From: Alnus glutinosa
Lineage: Eukaryota > Streptophyta > Magnoliopsida > Fagales > Betulaceae
Reading direction: 5' to 3'
Length of the DNA: 64,000 nt
NCBI RefSeq assembly: GCF_958979055.1
Contig: NC_084898.1
Coordinates: 320,001-384,000, forward strand
Shown piece after piece: positions 60,431-64,000 of the stretch. Each line of letters opens with the position of its first letter. The first letter of the stretch is position 1. Position numbers and translations under genes: made by a program. The notes beneath the pieces are model-generated. The model searched no databases, was not told where the DNA came from, and saw only the letters and a list, made by a program, of their open reading frames with translations.

Positions 60431-60934
60431 ATAAAAGTATAATATAACCATTTAAACTTTATCTTATAAACGTAAGTCATTAACCAAACTACGTACGTAA
60501 AGAATTTTATTTATATTTTATTATTTCACATTAATTTTGTTTATATTATATTTTCTTTCAGTTTGGCCTTGCAGTCGGTCAATTGTTTGTGCCTTTATAA
60601 ATTCATTTCCAAACATTATGTCACTGTCCACGTGACAGGACCGGACGGGGAATGGAACTACGTAAAAAAATTATTTAAAGAAATAAAAGTATAATGTAAT
60701 GATTTAAACTTTATCTTAAACGTAACTCATTAACCAAAGTACGTAAACAATTTTATTTATATTTTATTATTTAACTTTAATTTTGTTTTTATTATATTTT
60801 CTTTCGGTTTGGCCTTGCAATCGGTCAATTGTTTGTGCCTTAATAAATTCATTTCCAAATATTATGTCACTGTCCACGTGACATGACCGGACGGCGGACG
60901 GAGAATGGAACTACGTAAAAAAATCATTTAACCA
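60431..60934. repeat. Tandem duplication of a 252-bp unit upstream of the RING gene
   Basis: Units start ATAAAAGTATAAT at 60431 and 60683. Both contain TTTGGCCTTGCARTCGGTCA and CACTGTCCACGTGACA with a few substitutions and small indels. Confidence 0.85.
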
Positions 60935-60949
60935 TCGTTTTTCTTCTAC

Positions 60950-61134
60950 GGATAATGCTACATATCATCTCCTTGTCCCTCTTTTGTCTTCTCAAAATTG
61001 ATGTGGCTATTAAAATTACCATTGGATCAAAATTCAATAGTGATCTATCATAAATTCAATGGTGATTGTAAGAGCCACATCAAGTTTGAGAGGACAAAAG
61101 AAAGACAAGGAGATAATATGTAACATTCCTCTTT
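60950..61134. mobile_element. MITE upstream of the RING gene
   Basis: Inverted ends carry ACATATCATCTCCTTGTC and (inverted) ACATATTATCTCCTTGTC followed by CTTTTGTC. Inner arms AGCCACATCAA and TTGATGTGGCT pair as well. The target duplication is not clear because the right flank is a T-run. It ends about 215 bp before the start codon. Confidence 0.6.
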
Positions 61135-61348
61135 TTTTTTTCTTTTTTTTTTTTAATTAGAGATGATTTTTTTTTATTGGGAGAGGGGACGGTTAATAGT
61201 CCCCTCTCAATCATTTCACATTTATTAAATATCATCTTTGAATCGAGAAAAAGCTTCTAACATTGGATTTCTACGCCACCAAGACACCCCCCAGTCCCAG
61301 ATAATTACCAACTATTTTGTTCAAAATATCTCTTCCCCTCGCATACTC

Positions 61349-61873
61349 ATGGGGCTAATCTGTATTGTGCTTAAGATCCCAAAATGCATGAACATTGGAT
61401 TTCTACTAGGCCTGCTGGAGTACTATTTGAAGTTCATGGTCATGGCGGCACTCGCTCGTCTGGGTCTTCTCGATTCGCCAGAACAAGCTGACACCGAAGA
61501 TCACTCCAGTACTGATTCCACAAGTTATGTTCTTGTAATGGATGGCTTATCTCCGTCGCTAATCCCACTCCACAGTCTAATGGCCTTGATCAAGAAGAGG
61601 CTTTCTGTGATGGAATACGGCAATCTTCTTGAAAGATATGGGGCGCATGATAATCATGAAGATGTGGGTATGGTATGTTCTGTCTGCTTGGACTGCGTCG
61701 AGAGAAGCCACGAAGTCAGGGAGCTGTCTAACTGTTGTCATGTGTTCCACAGGGAGTGCCTGGATAGATGGGTGGATGAGGGCCAGGTGACCTGCCCTTT
61801 GTGCAGATCACTGCTGTTTCCAGCCAGGGGAGAGAACAGAAGCAGTGGAAGGAATGCTTATTTTGTTGGCTAG
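61349..61873 (+). CDS. BRH1-like RING-H2 E3 ubiquitin ligase
   Basis: Intronless gene of 174 residues from the ATG at 61349, close to Arabidopsis BRH1 (170). These are small membrane-linked E3 ligases; BRH1 transcription responds to brassinosteroid and elicitor. The N-terminus is hydrophobic (MNIGFLLGLLEYYLKFMVMA). The RING-H2 finger has ligands C110, C113, C129, H131, H134, C137, C149 and C152, with HVFHRECLDRW and TCPLCRS. An extra Cys sits next to C129 (NCCHVFH). The frame stays open upstream of 61349 but offers no ATG there. A second ATG at 61388 would start MNIGFLLG. The 22-nt stretch at 61373-61394 recurs 3' of the gene at 62168-62189 with one mismatch. Confidence 0.87.
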   Translation: MGLICIVLKIPKCMNIGFLLGLLEYYLKFMVMAALARLGLLDSPEQADTEDHSSTDSTSYVLVMDGLSPSLIPLHSLMALIKKRLSVMEYGNLLERYGAHDNHEDVGMVCSVCLDCVERSHEVRELSNCCHVFHRECLDRWVDEGQVTCPLCRSLLFPARGENRSSGRNAYFVG

Positions 61874-62714
61874 GAGTAGCTGATGGGAACTATTCCCGTT
61901 CGGATTTGGCTTAGGATCTCTAGTTTTTTCAACGGTGTAAATTTAATTCGATATCAGTGTTCTGAAACCTTCAGAAAGAAGCAAATTTACACAGAAAATC
62001 TAATAGAGAAAACATCAATATCAGTGTTCTGTTAGTTTTTAAGCTACACATTAATACGTTTTTGACTTTTTGGCGTCCTCTCTCTCTCTCTCTCTCTCTA
62101 ATACACAGACACGCTATCATGCAGTTCTATTTAGATAGACATAATTAGCTTTATTTCCATGATCATCAAGATCCCAAAATGCATAAACAGAAGGTAAATT
62201 AATGAAACATTAACCACGAATATACAAGAGGTAAACTTGATGAACAACAGCCAGCATGGGAAAGGTTTATTACACTGCTATGAACATATATACTGACAAA
62301 AACATCGCGGGAAACGCGCGAGCACATGCGCGCACCACACAGTCCAAAGGAGAGAAGGCATAGACAAAGCCAAGAAACTAAGCATGACTAGCCAATCCCA
62401 GTATGCAAAGGCCGGCATATCAAACAAAAAATATACTTACTTTCTGCCGAACAAGACTTGGTGGCATCGATGGCTTGTGATTGACAGAAAGTAATCCATT
62501 CCAGCCCGTGAATTAGTATTAATTGTGTTTTCAGCCAATCCATGCATGTTAACTGTCGGTAATTATGCAAAAACAATTTTATATTGATCTTAATCTCATA
62601 TTAATTAAAATGAAAAAAATAGTCAAGAGTACTGGATGAATAATGTTAAAGTATTTTCAAAATTAATATGTATATATATTTATTTTGTGTCTTGGGAATG
62701 ATTTAAAAGGAAGG
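61874..62714. other. 3' flank of the RING gene and spacer
   Basis: (CT)n at about 62080-62098 and a short copy of the gene's N-terminal coding region at 62168-62189. Otherwise no feature is recognised. Confidence 0.5.
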
Positions 62715-63600
62715 TGTTAAAGAGCATTAAATAAAGATAGTCCCACATGGGAAAAAAGAGAAACTGGAGTTGGCATTTATAAGGACCAACACACTTTAAG
62801 CATTTAAAGTAATGCTTGGGTGTATACTCTAGTACGGTGTGAAGCACAGGACGCACACGCGCGCGCGCGTGTGTGGCAGTGGGCTGCATGTAGGGCGCTA
62901 GTGGCGCTTTGATAGCGCACTCATGACCTTTCGATTTTGGATGGTCCTGATCAATCGATCTAGTGATTTAATCTAAACCATAGGATGCTTCTTAGGTAAA
63001 TCCAGTGGTTGAATTTACTGGACAATCAAATAAATAAAGTGTAAGGTCAAATCACATTTGATCTAATGGTTGAGATTAATAAATAACGATCTAATGGTTA
63101 TTATTAATCAATCATAGACAGTTATTTGATCTGATTGTCAGATTTAAGTGTCTATTAAAACAGCAGTTTATGACTGTTACTTAAGCAGTTATGGACGGTT
63201 GGATTAACAGTTATTTCAATATTATACAAAAGTAACTGCTGTCCAGTTATCAGAAATATACAGAAATAACTGATGTACAATGTTTAATAAAAGAAATAAT
63301 AAAATTTCTTTTATCTTCAATGCCTTTTTCTGATACCTTTTGTATTTAAAATTAAAAAGTCTTTGTCTGTCTCTTGATATAATAGAAAAATCTGAAAGTG
63401 TTCGGTTTTGATTTTTCGTAAGTGCAAAACGAGATTAAAACAAACAGAGGTTTCTGAGCTCCATTGTATCCTGGAGAAATATTTGCTGTAACCTTTTTGC
63501 ATACCTTTCTGGTGGGGACAAATAATTTCTTAAGAAAAGCGACGTTGTAATGCGGCTTAGGAGCATTTCGTTTTTCTGCTTTTGTTTATATTTTCTAACA
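62715..63600 (+). mobile_element. Probable solo LTR, Ty1/copia-like
   Basis: Starts TGTTAAAGAGCATTAAATA and ends TTTTCTAACA (TGTTA..TAACA). It contains AGTCCCACATGGGAAAAA, a TTTATAAGGACC promoter-like block and a GC-alternating run at 62851-62875, a layout common in copia LTRs. The flanks GAAGG and AATAA do not match, so the target duplication is lost or the boundaries are off. Confidence 0.5.
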
Positions 63601-63690
63601 AATAATAACACGAATCTAATTTCAGTAAGGAGATTAAAATATGGGAAAAAGTCTAGAAACTGAGTTTTTTTAGTAGTGAGATTAAAATAT

Positions 63691-64000
63691 GGGAAAAATT
63701 ATAAAAACCTCCCCAAGATTTAGTGCATCCTACACTTTGCAGGTCATACACTTGGACCACTCTGTCACCCTTCTAGATAGTCCCTATGATACCCTACTAT
63801 TAATCAACCGTTAATTACAACCCACTGATTAATAATTACCCAAAAGAAATCCCAGAATTTATTTTTTTATTTTTTTTATATGAATGAGTAACTTTCATTA
63901 TCAACAAAGTATCTAATTACAAAAAAAACCTTAGCAAAGGTAAAGCAAAAGACAACAACCAACCTAAAAAATTCAACAAAAGGAGGACAACAGGAAAAAC
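63691..64000. mobile_element. Left end of a GGGAAAAATT foldback-type element, cut by the window edge
   Basis: Begins GGGAAAAATTATAAAAACC and continues with arms such as CCACTCTGTCACCCTTC that resemble terminal arms of the 22364 element in style. The sequence from about 63860 looks like a separate LINE-tail-like block. The right end is outside the window. Confidence 0.35.

Noticed and set aside
61238-61348. Extended N-terminus for the RING-H2 protein
   Set aside because: The frame is open but begins at a TTG, has no ATG before 61349, and known BRH1 proteins start near the later Met.

Overview
This 64 kb window is nuclear DNA of a dicot plant, probably a woody rosid, though the sequence alone does not fix the species. 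The evidence is GT-AG introns in plant gene families, long AT-rich intergenic DNA, many (AT)n and (CT)n microsatellites, and dense plant-type transposable elements. Nothing bacterial, viral or organellar was recognised.

Eight protein genes are supported. In order they are: a NGATHA-type B3 repressor (2797-3984, -); mitochondrial small TIM TIM13 (15005-16916, +, two exons); an F-box protein with a C-terminal membrane anchor (17234-18322, -), convergent with TIM13; a DMR6-like 2-oxoglutarate oxygenase (32275-33757, +, four exons); a COMT/anthranilate-N-methyltransferase-like O-methyltransferase (44806-47750, +, four exons); the vacuolar zinc transporter MTP1 (48304-49698, -), convergent with it; plastid ribosomal protein L11 (54544-56682, -, four exons); and a BRH1-like RING-H2 E3 ligase (61349-61873, +). 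They share no pathway. Three could touch defence or hormone biology (DMR6-like, O-methyltransferase, BRH1-like), but that is only family knowledge.

The most informative material is the mobile DNA, because many insertions keep readable target-site duplications (TSDs). A Mutator-like foldback family (termini GGGAWAATTGCAC, exact 9-bp TSDs, GC-rich cores built from GGGTGGCC palindromes, subterminal CACGTG boxes) is present four times: 34744-35653, 42580-44207, and a nested pair at 45696-47034 and 46367-46990 that makes up about 90% of O-methyltransferase intron 2. The 42580 copy holds a four-level nest of inverted-repeat elements. A second group, with GAG(A/T)AAT-type termini and 9-10-bp TSDs, occurs across the window. 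Region 34.2-41.8 kb is a stack of two inverted, homologous, roughly 3.1-kb LTR units, one inside the other, plus a foldback element. There are also a solo LTR with a 5-bp TSD (24009-24774), three hAT-like short elements with 8-bp TSDs, and a tRNA-related SINE-like insertion with an 11-bp TSD directly upstream of the L11 gene.

No wholly new gene system was found. The best leads are the nested foldback elements in a gene intron, the in-frame 47-residue duplication in the MTP1 histidine loop, the altered catalytic neighbourhood of the O-methyltransferase, and the elements lying within about 170 bp of the DMR6-like and L11 start codons.
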